DNA of 64,000 nt from Cloeon dipterum (GCF_949628265.1 NC_088788.1:248001-312000); one strand, 5' to 3'. Shown: positions 35,773 to 47,422, numbered from the stretch's first letter. Notes: generated from the sequence alone by a model not told the origin. A program made the numbers and translations.

Positions 35773-38700
35773 ATGGACCAGATGTACGAGAAACGTCTGA
35801 ACATGCTGACCCCCGTCCAGTCGCCTCAGTCGCCGCAGCAAACGTACCAGCGGGCGTTCACCTGTCCGACGAGGAACATCGCCGTGAGAAACCTGGAAAG
35901 GGAGTTCGGCTCGCCCAACGAAAACTCGTACATGAGCGGCGACGACAACGTGGACAGGTTCCGCGTCCAAGCGAGCTCTGTGGTGAATTCGTGGTCGAGC
36001 AGTTCGTTGGCGTTTGCCTCGAGATCGGCGCCGAATAAGGAAGTCTGCAGTGACCGATACATCCCTTACAGACAAGGCAACAACTGGGAGACTAAGTTTC
36101 CCATGATTTCTGTGAGTTTCTTTCGTGTTTTCCACAGAGTAATGATTGTGTTAATGGCTCGGTAAACATATAATTTGAATGTGATTTTAATTTTTTATGT
36201 TAAAGACGGGTAGAAACTCGAGTTAAAGTTCTGTTTGCCAGGTATGCAAGAAATTTGAGCAAAGTGCAGAGAAATATTCGAGTGTGTGTGTTTGTGCTGA
36301 CAATGAGCTTTAAATTTGCTTGCTTGAGGTCGACCCCGTTTCCTGTGTGAATGAAAACTTGGTGCGCATTGCAGTTAAACGTCTGCTTTAAATGACAATT
36401 CATGCTGTATGTACTTGTTGAATTTGCGACCGTTGACTGCCTTTTAATTATTCACGCTAACCGTCAGCATTTAAATCACATTCAAATCAGGCGATTGGAA
36501 TCACGATCGCCGCCTTGAATTATTCATCGAAATAATATATTAAGACGGACGGGCCCTTTGTTGTTGTTGTTTTGCAGGACGAATTAGCCAGCCACGATAA
36601 CAACAGGAATAATCACAGTCCAAAGAAGAGCAAGGAGAGCGACGGCAGCAAAGACGGCGCAGCCTACTCGTGTCTCCTCAAAAATGAGCTGCTCGGCACA
36701 GAAATTGATGACGTGAAAGCACAGACTGACAATAAGAAGCAGACGGGGCCGACCGAAACCAACAACCTTTTTAGGGTGAGTTGAGTACTACCTTTGCAAA
36801 AATTTTGATGACAATATCTCTTGACAGACAAAGAAAATTATCCTATAAAATGGCACATGAATATTTGCAATTTGACTGGTCGTCAATATTACCGTCAAAA
36901 TCTTTTAAATAAGAATTAAAATGTGCGAAACCTGTCATGACGCAGGGGATAATAAAGTTAATAAATTTATATAGAAATAAATTGTACCAACGCTCGAGTA
37001 AAGCGTCCATCGGGATCAGGGAATTTTTCCGGGACAGGAATCCCGACAGGCAGTTCCAGGCATATTAAACTTCCAAATTTTGGTGGTCCATTGGACAGGA
37101 TTTTTTGGCATTTAAATTTTCAGGTGACACTTATATTTATTTGTTTTAACAGTAATTAAATTCCAGGCTTGAAGCTCGGGAGTCCACCTTCTAATTTCGG
37201 AACTCGATTATCGAGGGCAACGAATAAATAGGGAACGCTCCATTCCCGAGCTTCAAATCTGAAATTTCACCATCTTTATTTTACAAGGAGTAATTTATTA
37301 AGCAAAAATAAGTGGCACGTACGTCAACTTTCAAGGCCAATATCCAATCGACCTTCAAATTCGCACCAGGGAATGGAAACAATAAAAAGATAATTATTAA
37401 TTTAAAAAATAAAATTTGACACCTTTTCCTCCACATTAAATTGTTTTGATGGAATGACGAGCGATCCGGGATTTCTCTAAAAGTTATTTTACTGTTTCGG
37501 GAAAAAATCAGAACATTTTCCTGGGACTGGGCCAAACCCGGGAAAACAATTTCAGGAAAAGGAAAACTCGGGACAAAAAAATAATTCCGATGGATGCTTT
37601 ACTTTGGAGGCGTAATTGATTTTCAAGTGCTAAAAAACTTGATCTATGAACTGTATTGCACCTAAAAATCACGGAGTTTATAATCACGAAATAAATTTTT
37701 CGCCTGTACAATTAAAAAATTTCCTGGAAAGCCAAATTTGGAAAGGAAAATCTCGAGTACTTGATACTGAATTGTAGCCCTTTCCTTGCGAGCTGAGAGC
37801 TGACATAAATTTCAACTTGAAATCGCTTGATATTAATTAATGTGTGCTGTGTTTCAGTTTAAATCTCCGAGGAAGAACTTCCTCATCAGTGACAGCAACT
37901 CGCCGTACTCGCTCTACCCGGTCAGCCCAAAGAGCCAGAAGCTGTTGTGTTCGCCGCGAAAGGCGACTAGGAAAATCTCGCGCATCCCCTTCAAGGTGCT
38001 GGACGCGCCGGAGCTGCAGGACGACTTCTATCTCAATTTGGTCGACTGGTCGTCGCAGAACGTGCTGAGCGTCGGGCTCGGCAGCTGCGTCTACCTCTGG
38101 TCCGCCTTCACCAGTCAAGTCACCAGGCTCTGTGATCTCTCCAGCGACACAAACTCAATCACCTCCGTCGCTTGGAATCAAAGGGTAATTCCAATATTTC
38201 CCTTATTCCGCGCCGAGAATCGAATCTGATTGTTGTTTTTTGTTTTTAGGGAAATTTAGTCGCCGTAGGAACAAATCACGGGTATGTTCAAATCTGGGAC
38301 GTGGCGGCCAACAAGCAAATCAACAAGTTGCAAGGCCACTCGGCCCGAGTCGGTGCCCTCGCGTGGAACGGAGAGGTGCTCTCCTCCGGCAGCCGAGACC
38401 GCGTCATCCTGCAAAGAGACGTGCGCACGCCCAGCGTCATCCCTGAGAGAAAGTTGGTCGGGCACAGACAAGAGGTGCGCGTCTAAAATAGCGTTTTCCC
38501 TTTCATTCTCTGAACAAGGGCGTCTGATTCGCAGGTTTGCGGCCTCAAGTGGTCGCCAGACAACCAGTTCCTCGCTTCGGGTGGAAACGACAATCGACTG
38601 TACGTTTGGAACCTTCATTCCCTCCAACCAGTCCAAACCTACTCGGAGCATTTGGCAGCTGTAAAAGGTAGGCACACTCATTTAATTAACATATATACCG

Positions 38701-39920
38701 TCTCTTGATTTAAATTTTAAAAGCTAGCAGGCTTTTACAAAGAATTTTAAGATGGCAAAAAACTGTCGAAATATTGTTCCACGTAAAATTTAAAAATATG
38801 GAAAACAATACCATTTCCTCAAATTTGATGGTTTTGGCAGTGCAAGGCGCTCTCAAGTTTGGTTCAATTGATGTCCAGCAACGATTGGAAGCCCAAAATA
38901 TGGTCAAACTTCTTTAAATTCAAAGCCCAATTAAAATGAACGCAGGACACCCTGCCGAAATAATTTATATAAAAACAGAAATACGAAAGACAGTTGAAAG
39001 AATTAATTATTAATGATCTGGTAGATTATTATGCGCCAGTGGATGATGTGCCATCTCTAAAGCGAGAAAAACATTTTTCAGAATTAAAGTTTTCGTTCGT
39101 TGCAGCCCAAATCACATTAGAAATCGTCCTGGTGCCGGCAAAATTGCGAATAAACTCAATTTTCCTTGTTGCAAGAAAAGGTCAACAACCATTTAAAAAT
39201 TTTAATATTGAGTTTGTTGAAATTTGCGCAATTTTACCGGCACCAATACGAAACGAGCTTCATTTAATTTTAATTTTCATGGATATTTCGTGAATTTAAA
39301 TCTTCTCGCCGAGGGTCCGTGTTTAGCTCAGAAAATCATATAAATTATTAAAGGAAAAAAGGCAGTTTAACCGCAATTTTGTGTTGCATTTCAGCGATTG
39401 CCTGGTCTCCTCACCACCACGGTCTCTTGGCTTCGGGCGGCGGCACGGCCGACAGATGTATTAGATTTTGGAACACCCTGACTGGCCAGCCGATGCAGTG
39501 CGTCGACACTGGCTCGCAAGTTTGCAACCTGGCCTGGTCCAAGCACTCGTCAGAACTGGTAAAATGCCTGATTTTCCCATTAAATCGTTGGTTCAAGCCT
39601 TTCTCTACCTCGCGTCGCAGGTTAGCACACACGGATACTCGCAAAACCAGATCCTGGTGTGGAAGTACCCGAGCCTGACGCAGGTGGCCAAGCTGACCGG
39701 CCACTCGTACCGCGTGCTCTACTTGGCCATGTCCCCGGACGGAGAGGCCATCGTAACCGGCGCCGGGGACGAAACCCTCAGGTTCTGGAACGTTTTCAGC
39801 AAAGCGCGCTCGCAGAAGGTACGCTAGCTACATTCCTCTTGCCATGTTTTCAGTACTAAATTCGCTTTTGCCTCGCAGGAAAACAAATCCGTGCTTAGTC
39901 TGTTCAACAACATCCGATGA
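35773..39920 (+). CDS. fzr: Fizzy-related / Cdh1, WD40 activator of the APC/C ubiquitin ligase (8 coding exons)
   Basis: Binds the anaphase-promoting complex and brings it substrates such as mitotic cyclins in late mitosis and G1. Exons: 35773-36111, 36578-36775, 37858-38184, 38250-38474, 38535-38667, 39395-39558, 39621-39818, 39879-39920; 541 residues. The C-box is DRYIPYR at residues 94-100, preceded by the conserved YEKRL near the N-terminus. The linker KISRIPFKVLDAPELQDDFY leads into seven WD40 repeats (about 235-530), e.g. GHSARVGALAWNGEVLSSGS and SPHHHGLLASGGGTADRCI. The protein ends in the IR dipeptide (NNIR) that docks on the APC/C. The start ATG lies 15 bases after a CTGCAG acceptor at 35757, so a 5' untranslated exon lies upstream. 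The N-terminal 90 residues and exon 2 (KKSKESDGSKDG region) are the least conserved, as usual for Cdh1. Confidence 0.97.
39131..39244. repeat. Inverted repeat inside fzr intron 5 (MITE-like or hairpin)
   Basis: The left arm (about 39131-39163) starts GGTGCCGGCAAAATTGCG. The right arm (about 39200-39244) ends GCGCAATTTTACCGGCACC, which is its near-perfect reverse complement; a second block (AAACTCAAT against ATTGAGTTT) extends the pairing. Weaker pairing may continue outward. The spacer is about 40 bases. It could be a small foldback transposon. Confidence 0.65.
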
Positions 39921-40513
39921 GTGCCCCCAAATTCCGTGAATTATCCACAGGAAACCAATATCACAAATGCTTTTTGGATGTTTTGCATATTTTTGCAACA
40001 TCGAGTGATCTATCGCTGACCGTTTTTGCAATGATAACTTTTAGTTAAGTTGTATTGTACATTTGCTTCGCCACAAAGAGAAAAAGATAATCTTTATTTC
40101 CCTATTAAGTAGTGTTTATGTTCAATGAATTCTGTGATGTCTTCTTAAGGGTCCGAAGGCGAGTCAATTAAAAATTGTAAATAAGTTGTCTTCGAAATCC
40201 GAGGCAGAAGTTTGAAAAGCTGTTTGATTTCCGGGAGGTTGATTGTGTGAAGTAAGAATTAAATTTGTGTTTGCTAATTAATCTATGAATAGCTGTAATT
40301 TCGTAAAATTAACTAATTTGATGATTAAATTTAGAGAAAATATATAATATTTAACGGGAATATGCTGGTGTTTCTCTTTTTTGTGTCGTTCCGTCTAATA
40401 GTATCCAAATGAATCAGTGCGACGTGTCTGGCCGGTTTGCACTGTTTGTTGTCGTTCTAAATTTGGACGCGTGAGACATTCGCACCACCCACTTGATTCT
40501 TTTGGATGCTGCT
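39921..40513. other. fzr 3' UTR and fzr/small-heat-shock intergenic DNA
   Basis: No gene. The fzr 3' end probably falls within 40.0-40.3 kb; an ATTAAA variant signal lies near 40259. The sequence is AT-rich, turning GC-richer at 40.4 kb towards the heat-shock promoter. Confidence 0.5.
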
Positions 40514-40600
40514 GAACATATTCTGGAAGCGTTCTCCTCGGAGACGTCACCGCTGGCGTTCTATTTAAAAACCACAAACCGCCTCCCCGAGTTCCATTCG
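40514..40600 (+). promoter_or_regulatory. Probable heat-shock promoter: HSE-like cluster and TATA-like box
   Basis: At 40514-40534 the sequence GAACATATTCTGGAAGCGTT and the next C give alternating GAA and TTC units (GAA..TTC-TG-GAA-GCG-TTC), like a heat-shock element with one extra base in its last spacer. TATTTAAA follows at 40562-40569, and CCATTC near 40594 sits at the right distance for a start site. A 5' untranslated intron appears to run from the GTGAGT donor at 40640 to the TTGATCAG acceptor at 40703. Binding by heat-shock factor is inferred, not shown. Confidence 0.55.
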
Positions 40601-40706
40601 CCGCTTCTAACTCGCTCAGTTGACAGCCAATCTTAACCGTGAGTAGACGAGTCAAAAAAGCAACTGCGGAGTCTTTGTAAAAATTAATTTGGCTTTTGAT
40701 CAGAGC

Positions 40707-41391
40707 ATGTCGATGGTGCCGATGCTTTTCCGCGACTGGTGGGACGATTTCCAGCTGCCGCGCTCGCGCGTCTGGGACCACAGCAACTTCGGCATCGGCA
40801 TGCACAGGGACGACCTGTTTCGCGCGCACGACAACGTCATGCGACCCTGGCGGCGGCCGCAGAGCGTCATCGTGCACCCCATCCAGACCGAAACGACCAG
40901 CACCGACAACTCGGTCTACAGTGCCGTCATCGACGTCACCCAGTTCACTCCAGCCGAGCTGAGCGTCAAGGTACGCAGCAAACGCACCACCGCAATTAAC
41001 CAAAAGCTTTACACGGTTCGAATTTAAAGGTCCAGGGTGGAGCCGTCGTCGTGGAAGGCAAACACGAGGAACGAGCCGACGACCACGGATACATTTCCAG
41101 ACACTTTGTCCGGCGTTACGTGCTGCCGGAGCAGTTCGACTTGGACCAGGTCAACTCCAGTCTCTCCTCGGACGGAATCCTCACCATTTCTGCACCCAAG
41201 AAGGTCAGTCCAGCAAAAACTGGAAATAATATTTTCATTCTTTCAATTTTATTTATCTGTTGCAGACTTTGCCAGGCAGCGGTGAAAGAGTGGTGCTCAT
41301 CCAGCAAACGGGAATTCCTGCAGTGAAGGCGGCAGCTACCACCACGTCTGAGCCGACAATCACGCACCCGCAAACACCCCAGCCGATTTAA
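40707..41391 (+). CDS. l(2)efl: Small heat-shock protein, alpha-crystallin family (3 exons)
   Basis: An ATP-independent chaperone that holds unfolding proteins in large oligomers. Exons: 40707-40970, 41030-41203, 41266-41391; 187 residues. The N-terminus MSMVPMLFRDWWDDFQLPRS has the start typical of the lethal(2)essential-for-life group (M-S-x-V-P-x-x-F-R-D-W-W-D). The alpha-crystallin domain covers about residues 70-160, from YSAVIDVTQFTPAELSVK through VVVEGKHEERADDHGYISR and FVRRYVLP to SSDGILTISAPKK. A GERVVLIQQTGIPA motif then leads to a Thr/Pro-rich tail. The ATG at 40707 is taken as start because it follows the acceptor at 40703 and matches the family N-terminus; 40713 is a possible alternative. 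Two coding introns are retained although many inducible small heat-shock genes are intronless. Confidence 0.95.
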
Positions 41392-42867
41392 TCGCGATAA
41401 ATAGTTTTTAATTTAACTTATTCGGTGAATGTTGTGCGTCCAAATTAAAAAGATTTATTTAATTTACAATCGTGTTATTATCAATTTAAAAATTAATTTA
41501 AAATAGGTTTCTGAGTACAATTTTATAAATAATTAAAATTCAATCACTTTCAACATTCACACAAAATTAATTATTTCACATCTTAAAACATTTTGTGGAA
41601 TAAATTTCAGGGCTAGGAAAGGCAAAAGTAAGACAATTCTCGAGTTTGGACCCGCGTGGCCACTCGGCAGTCATCCTCTTGTCCCAATCTCCACCTTCAT
41701 GGGCAGCTGACCTCGCCAGGTTGCGTCACAATAAGGGCCCGTGGGAAAATCCGCGCGTGTTGCTGCTAATTATTTCAACACCGCGCGTTAACTAGAAAAT
41801 TCGCTCGCAATTTGAAAACTGTTAGATCGATTTTGGAAAGTCAAAGTTTTTCAGGCACGGCTGTGAGACCCATTTTGGCTCGAAAGTGGGAGTTTTGAAA
41901 AAATTCTAAGGTTGCTATGACTGGCGACTGGCGGCAACAATGCGCACACGAGCGAGAGAGTGACACAACAAACGAGTTGTAGCGTAGCGTGTGGTAGTGA
42001 GTGTGTGCCTGTTGCTGGCTAAGGAGAGTAGAGTTATTGCTGGCAGCGAGCGGTCTACGCGCACGCTGATGGACTCTGCCCGTCATCGAGCGGCCCGGGA
42101 GGCGGCCACAGAAAACCGCGGCCGACGGCCACTTCGTTGACAGGCCGAATACCCGCATTTTAGGCAAGTAAACAATCCTATTTGTGTTTTGGGGGAGGTG
42201 AGAATTCGCGGCCAAGAATTTTTTCAAGTTTTCGTTTGTTTTCTCGCGAACTTCTTTTCGGACTGGAGGTTTTTCGGTCTCAATTTGACAATGCCGACGC
42301 GGCCGACACTGTGGCCGACTCGACAGCCGGCCGACGGACCGAATTCGCCGTTTTAACATTGGTTCCAATGGGCGGGATAGGTGACGCGGGTTAAGGTCAG
42401 ATGCAGGTTAGAGACAGGTCAGAAAGAGGTACGGTATTGTTGCGACTGAACATTTTGGTAAATTCGCGAATTGCTTGACGGGTTTTGGTCTCATATTGAC
42501 CAGTTCTACTCGGCCGAACCGCCGGCCGAATTCGACGCATGGTTTTAGGCAAAAATGTATACTGTGCCGCAAGACCAAGTTCATCGACCCTTGCCATTGT
42601 TGTTTTAATTTTGTAACAACAGTCACTATATATTTTATAATTGGATCTTATTGTTAGGCTCGGTTTTAAATAGCATCATTAGAACCGTTGATTAATTTGC
42701 GTCGAATATTGTGTCACCTAAATTAATAAGTTAAATCGCAATTCAAAATTTGCGATACGTTCGAATCCCCTCATTTAAAACACAATATTTTTTTTTATGA
42801 AAAATTGAGAATGTGTAGAAATAAAAAAAAGAATTTCAGTGCAGAGAATAAAAGCCTTTTTTTGTAA
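41392..42867. other. Intergenic DNA between the small heat-shock gene and mannosidase copy 2
   Basis: No gene supported. AT-rich 3' flank to about 41.6 kb, with AATAAA at 41599-41604. A 175-codon minus-strand open frame at 41841-42368 has no recognisable domain. Related GC-rich segments recur at 42.05-42.55 kb (listed separately). Confidence 0.6.
42050..42560. repeat. Diverged tandem segments rich in CGGCCGA
   Basis: GGTCTCAATTTGACAATGCC at about 42268 and GGTCTCATATTGACCAGTTC at about 42487 each begin a stretch with CGGCCGA repeats (ACTCGGCCGA, GCCGGCCGA) ending in a TTTTA(A/G) segment. A third, weaker copy ends at GGCCGAATACCCGCATTTTAG near 42150. This suggests two or three old tandem copies of roughly 200 bases. 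They are open on the minus strand in places but look non-coding. Confidence 0.4.
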
Positions 42868-42873
42868 TTTATT
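42868..42873 (-). terminator. Polyadenylation signal of mannosidase copy 2
   Basis: TTTATT on the plus strand is AATAAA on the minus strand, 27 bases past the stop codon. The 3' flank differs completely from that of copy 1. Confidence 0.6.
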
Positions 42874-42899
42874 AGTCTTCAGTTCTCGCATGCGAATTT

Positions 42900-45800
42900 T
42901 TAAATATTTATAATTGTCAAAATGGCTAGAGCCAACAATAGAATGAAGCAGGGAGCGGTCATCGTCGCGCTGCTGCGGGTTTGCACGATGAAAGTGCGGA
43001 TCTGCATGGGGTTGAGGGTGATGTTGGCCATGTCCTCGTTGGGGTCGGGTCGTGGCAGCTGCTGGCTCGTTGACTCCTCGCCTTCGATTTTAAACTCGAG
43101 CCTCACGTTGTCGCTGAGCCATTGGTTTCCGCCCAGGATCGTCTCTCCGATCGCCATCTCTTCGTTAATTCTGTCAATCAAGCCCTAGGAAAAATAATAT
43201 TTTCCGATTAAATTAAACTCGGGAAATTAAAATAGAATGGGCACCATGAGAGGGACGTTTATCGGCTGCGACAGTTCGGGGTCGTCGTTCTTTTCGAGGA
43301 AATGCTCAACTCGGACCAGCATGCCCTCGCCGTTCCACGGCTCCAAGGTCAAAAGGTTGACGTTCGGCGGTACCTCTCTCCTCAGCCCGGTGTACTGTCG
43401 CGAAATTTTATTTTTAGAAAAATGCTGATCCCTGAGTAATGAATAAACTGACGAAGGTGTTGTATTGTTCGCCCCACTGAGTGGGTGTGAGGTCGGTTGG
43501 CGTGATGAAAAGCCAGGGCGCGAGCACCATGCTGTCCCTGACGAGGCGTCTCGTTTTGTAAATCGAGGTCGGGTGCGCCTCCGTCTGGCCGAACAGCAGA
43601 ATTTGCTTTCCTCGCGCCACGAGGCCCTCGCCGAAAGCAGTTTCATTCAAAGGCTCAGCAACACCTTTGTCGTCGTCAAACAGAAGACGGCGGTGAAGCT
43701 GGAATTGATGGGAAATTAAAATTTTAAAAAGATGTCGCGCCTTTAAAATGAAAAAAGACCAACCATGACTTCCAAGGTGCCGTTCTCAATACTTGAACCG
43801 CCCTGTGCTCTGTCGGTGATAATAGCGAGTTCTTCATTCTCCGAGTTTGCGGCGTGGTTTCTGATTGAAATGGAAGTGGTTATTGGGTAGTAATTTCCCG
43901 CAACGGGTTCGAAACTGGGGTCAAAGTCCCACGTAGGCCGGAGGTCTCTGTTTCTCTCCAGAATTTCTCGTCCATTCGAGTCGGTGTAGAATTTGCCGTT
44001 GGTCTCCCAGCCACTTACCGAGACCAAATTTATAATTTCTTTGCCGGTGTCGTCGCTAAAGAGGGGAATTATTTTCTTCACAGAGAAGGGTAAAACAATT
44101 ATGATTCGTTACTCAATTGGAATGGGCCCAACTGTCCATTCCAGCTCGACGTGGTTGACGCCCTTGTAAATCCTCGTCACTGAGCTCACCCATTCATTCC
44201 AGACTTGGTGAATTTCGCTCACCAACTCGCCTATTTACATTTCAAATTAAATATTTTCAAGCGTTGCTCCAATAATTTTTGGCAAACCTGAGTAGGTTTC
44301 AATTATTGGAGGCGAGCCAGACACTGGAATCTTTTGATTGTTGACTGGCCGGAAAATGTAGGCGCCGGACGCGCGTCTGTCGGCGCCGAGATTATCTCCT
44401 TCCACAGCTTCATAGTACTGGAAATCTTGGCTGACCGCGTAAGTTTTGTCCGCTGCGATGTCCCTCACGGACGAGAGGCGCTTCAGATCGGCATCAAAGG
44501 TGACTTCGATGACCTGTGTTAAATTGGCAAATTAAATTTTAAGAAACAAATTCAAATTTAAACCATTTATTACGTCATTTGCAATGACCAGCTCTTCAGA
44601 AGGCTGAGGCGGCGGCGAGGCCGTGTTTGATTTTTCAACTCGGTATGATTTGAAGCCGAGAGCAGGAAGGTTTTCAGCCTGGAAAAGCAATTCCTGCGTT
44701 GCTGAGCTCTGGCGACCAGGAATGCTTAGCACCGGCGTCGGAATTTTCAGCATTTGTGTGTCAATTAACACGCCTATAAACAATCTTCGTTTAATTAATG
44801 CATTTAATAATATTCTCTCTTAATTACCAAGCTCATTACGGACTTGGTATTCAAAGTCCTGGACCGGGAGTCGGACGAACATTGAAGTCGCCTGCGCGAG
44901 AGGGTTGTACAGTGTTACCACGAATTTTTCCGCCTGCTCGGAAGTGTCGCACTTGCTGACGTTGGTGAAAAGACACGAGTGGAACTGCACCTCGGCCGAG
45001 CCTTCCTTCACCGTCAGTTTGCTAAATGCAATGAATTGAATAAAATTGTCCTCGCGCTCGGCATGAAAAAATGTACTTGAGTGCTTTGTCGGTCGTTTGG
45101 TGGCAATGCTCCATGCTCCTGTGCAGACGCAGGGCGTAGTCCTCGGCCACGTGTTGCTTTTCGGTGCCGGTGATCGCGTCGTGGTGCTGCATGATGCCCA
45201 TCGCCTCGCGCAGCGAAGCCAAGTCCTCCCATTTTTCCTCGCGAAGATCAGCCAAAACAGTCAGTTGCTTGCACACCTGGTTTTCAATTATCGTTTACAA
45301 TGAAGTGTAATTTATTGGACTTTGGTGGGAGCTAAAAGTACCTGAAGGAAGTTATTTCCTTTTCTCTCCATAAATTTGAGCGTGGGCCGCGAAGTGAAAT
45401 AGCCGGTCCAGTAGCTGTAATCGTCGCTGGAATAGGGGAAAAAGTCGTCTTCTTTCGATGTCCACTCCTGGCCTGCGTCGTGCACCGCTTTCAGGTAGCA
45501 CGAAGGTGTCGAGTACATCAGGTTGAGCTGCCCACCCTCTGCCTGCCTTTCGTTTGTGTACCTAAATAATGGCACCGCGAGTGGGTAATTTAACAAAAAG
45601 GTTATCGCAGTGCTATTAATCGTCGCTTACTTTATCAGCCTGTCTAAATTGTTGTACCAATAGCTGGCTTGTTGATAGCTGAAATCTGTGCCCATCGTCA
45701 CCAAAATGTTGTTTGTTTTCATGTAGGCGCTTTGCTTTTCAATGTAGGAGATGAAGCTGTCCACCTGGCGTGAAAAATTAGATCGGTTTTGATTAATTGA

Positions 45801-47282
45801 AAATTTTAATTTACTCTTCTATCGACGTTATAGCCTGGGCTGTACAAATCGTCGATTATTGGCTCGTCGAAACACAAAATGTCGAAGCAGAAGCCACTAG
45901 GAGGGTAGTAGAAGTCGTGGTTGGCGCTCGTGAACAAGTACGACGCAGCGCCTTTTCGATTATCTCTCATTTTAGCGACGAATTTAATTGGAATTCTCTT
46001 TTCTCACCGTGATTGGCACTAGCCTTCCAGACAAGTTCCAGCTCTTTCTTGTCAAACCTGTTATTTTTGTCGGCCTGGTCGAGTCTTGCGAAGAAGAGTC
46101 CGTCGAAGCCCATCATGGCCATCATGGACGCCGTCTCCCTCGCGTGGCCGAACGGGTCGATTTGCCAGCCGATTTTCGGGCGCACGCAACTCGTGTTGAA
46201 CATGTCGTCCAGAATCCTGAAATACATATAATACGCAACTTGTGGCATTTTATTTTTTAAGGGACGGTGTCGGTGCGCACTTGAATCCCCACGTGAACTG
46301 GTCAATAATGGACTGGTAGTGGGTGACGGCCTCGTCGTGCATGGCCCAGCCGCCGCTGATGAACTCCAACTGTCCCGATTCGACCAGCGCCTCCACCTTT
46401 TCCCTGGTTTCTTGGTTTTGCTTATCCCACCATTGACGGAAGTAGGCGGTCTCGACGTAGATGAATCTAAAATGTCCAAATTTGAATATTTAAAATTTAA
46501 AATCAGCCTTTGAGGTGAAAATTCACCGTCTGGACGGATCCTTTGGCAGCTCTGCCACCACCGAGTCGATGATGTATTGCACGCCGACTTGCTGAATTGA
46601 GTTTCTGTCGCCGTAATAGTACTGATCCACGGTTTTCAGCCAGCCAACGTCGTCGTGCGTGTGTGCGATCAAATGCACGTTCATCAATCCGTCTTTTGGC
46701 ACCGGACATGACTGGAACATTATTTTTTTTAAAAAAAGGTCACACATTGAATTTGTCTGTGTTATATTTAGGTTTGATTTTATTTTACATATTTATCCTA
46801 TTATGGTTTTGCAGTTTGCGCCTTTTGTGCACCTTTCAGTGTAATGCTATTTTTTTATTATCAAATTGTTTTAAAATACCGATTTAAAATACTCCAAAAC
46901 CAATCAAACAGTCATTTGAACAAGAGGCAATTTAGTTTGCTATGCGGACACAACAGATCTAATAAAATAATATTAATTGGCAGGCGTAAAATCAGCTGAG
47001 AAAGATTATTTACAAATATTAATCAACGATTTATGTAAATGGATTTTCTTGAAATATCTCCTTGTAAAATTAAAATTTTAAATTGGACGCGCATCGTCAA
47101 AAGCCGCCAAATAAGAATAAAACAAATTTCCCCGATGAGAATATCACACGCATATAAAAGTAAATTTTCGCTTGAAAGTATTCAGAATTTACCTGATAGC
47201 CGCAGGTGGCTTTGGGCATCGGCGAAGATGAGGCCAAGGTGACGCAAAAGGCCGCCACGAAAAATCTGTCAAGTGCTCCCAT
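42900..47282 (-). CDS. MAN2B1: Lysosomal alpha-mannosidase, GH38 (copy 2, 16 exons)
   Basis: Same enzyme family and exon plan as copy 1. Exons in reading order: 47193-47282, 46527-46711, 46281-46466, 46008-46216, 45815-45951, 45631-45764, 45342-45561, 45077-45276, 44828-45021, 44574-44773, 44288-44513, 44113-44230, 43764-44055, 43453-43698, 43245-43394, 42900-43184; 1023 residues. All exons equal copy 1 in length except the first (one codon shorter) and the fifth (one codon shorter). Signal peptide [29 protein letters not shown] (zinc ligands H49, D51), [11 protein letters not shown] (nucleophile D174), [10 protein letters not shown]. Here intron 13 has a normal GT donor and intron 10 has an in-frame TAA. 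The hydrophobic C-terminal tail ([15 protein letters not shown]) is shared. Both copies look intact and functional. Confidence 0.94.
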
Positions 47283-47284
47283 AG

Positions 47285-47327
47285 CTGACTGACTGCGCGT
47301 GTTATCATCCAGATCGGCTCTTTTATA
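47285..47327 (-). promoter_or_regulatory. Core promoter of mannosidase copy 2 (TATA and initiator)
   Basis: The minus strand has TATAAAA at 47327-47321 and an initiator-like TCAGTC at 47292-47287, about 35 bases downstream. If transcription starts there, the leader before the ATG at 47282 is only about 5-10 bases. Copy 1 has no such box at the matching place but a TATTTAAG at 29481-29488. Confidence 0.5.
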
Positions 47328-47393
47328 ACTATATTCGGACGCATCTCATAATCAATCACTTGACTCTCTTAGGTTCGTTTTAGAGTAGTATAG

Positions 47394-47422
47394 TAGAGAG
47401 AGAGAGAGAGAGAGAGAAAGAG
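47394..47422. repeat. (GA)n microsatellite
   Basis: Imperfect (AG)n about 110 bases upstream of the mannosidase copy 2 start; a possible GAGA-type promoter-proximal tract. Confidence 0.9.

Noticed and set aside
41841-42368. 175-codon minus-strand open frame between the small heat-shock gene and mannosidase copy 2
   Set aside because: Low-complexity, no recognisable domain, and it overlaps the CGGCCGA-rich tandem segments, which explain the absence of stops.
42750-42772. CGTTCGAATCCCC, similar to a tRNA B-box
   Set aside because: No A-box at the right distance and no cloverleaf can be drawn around it.
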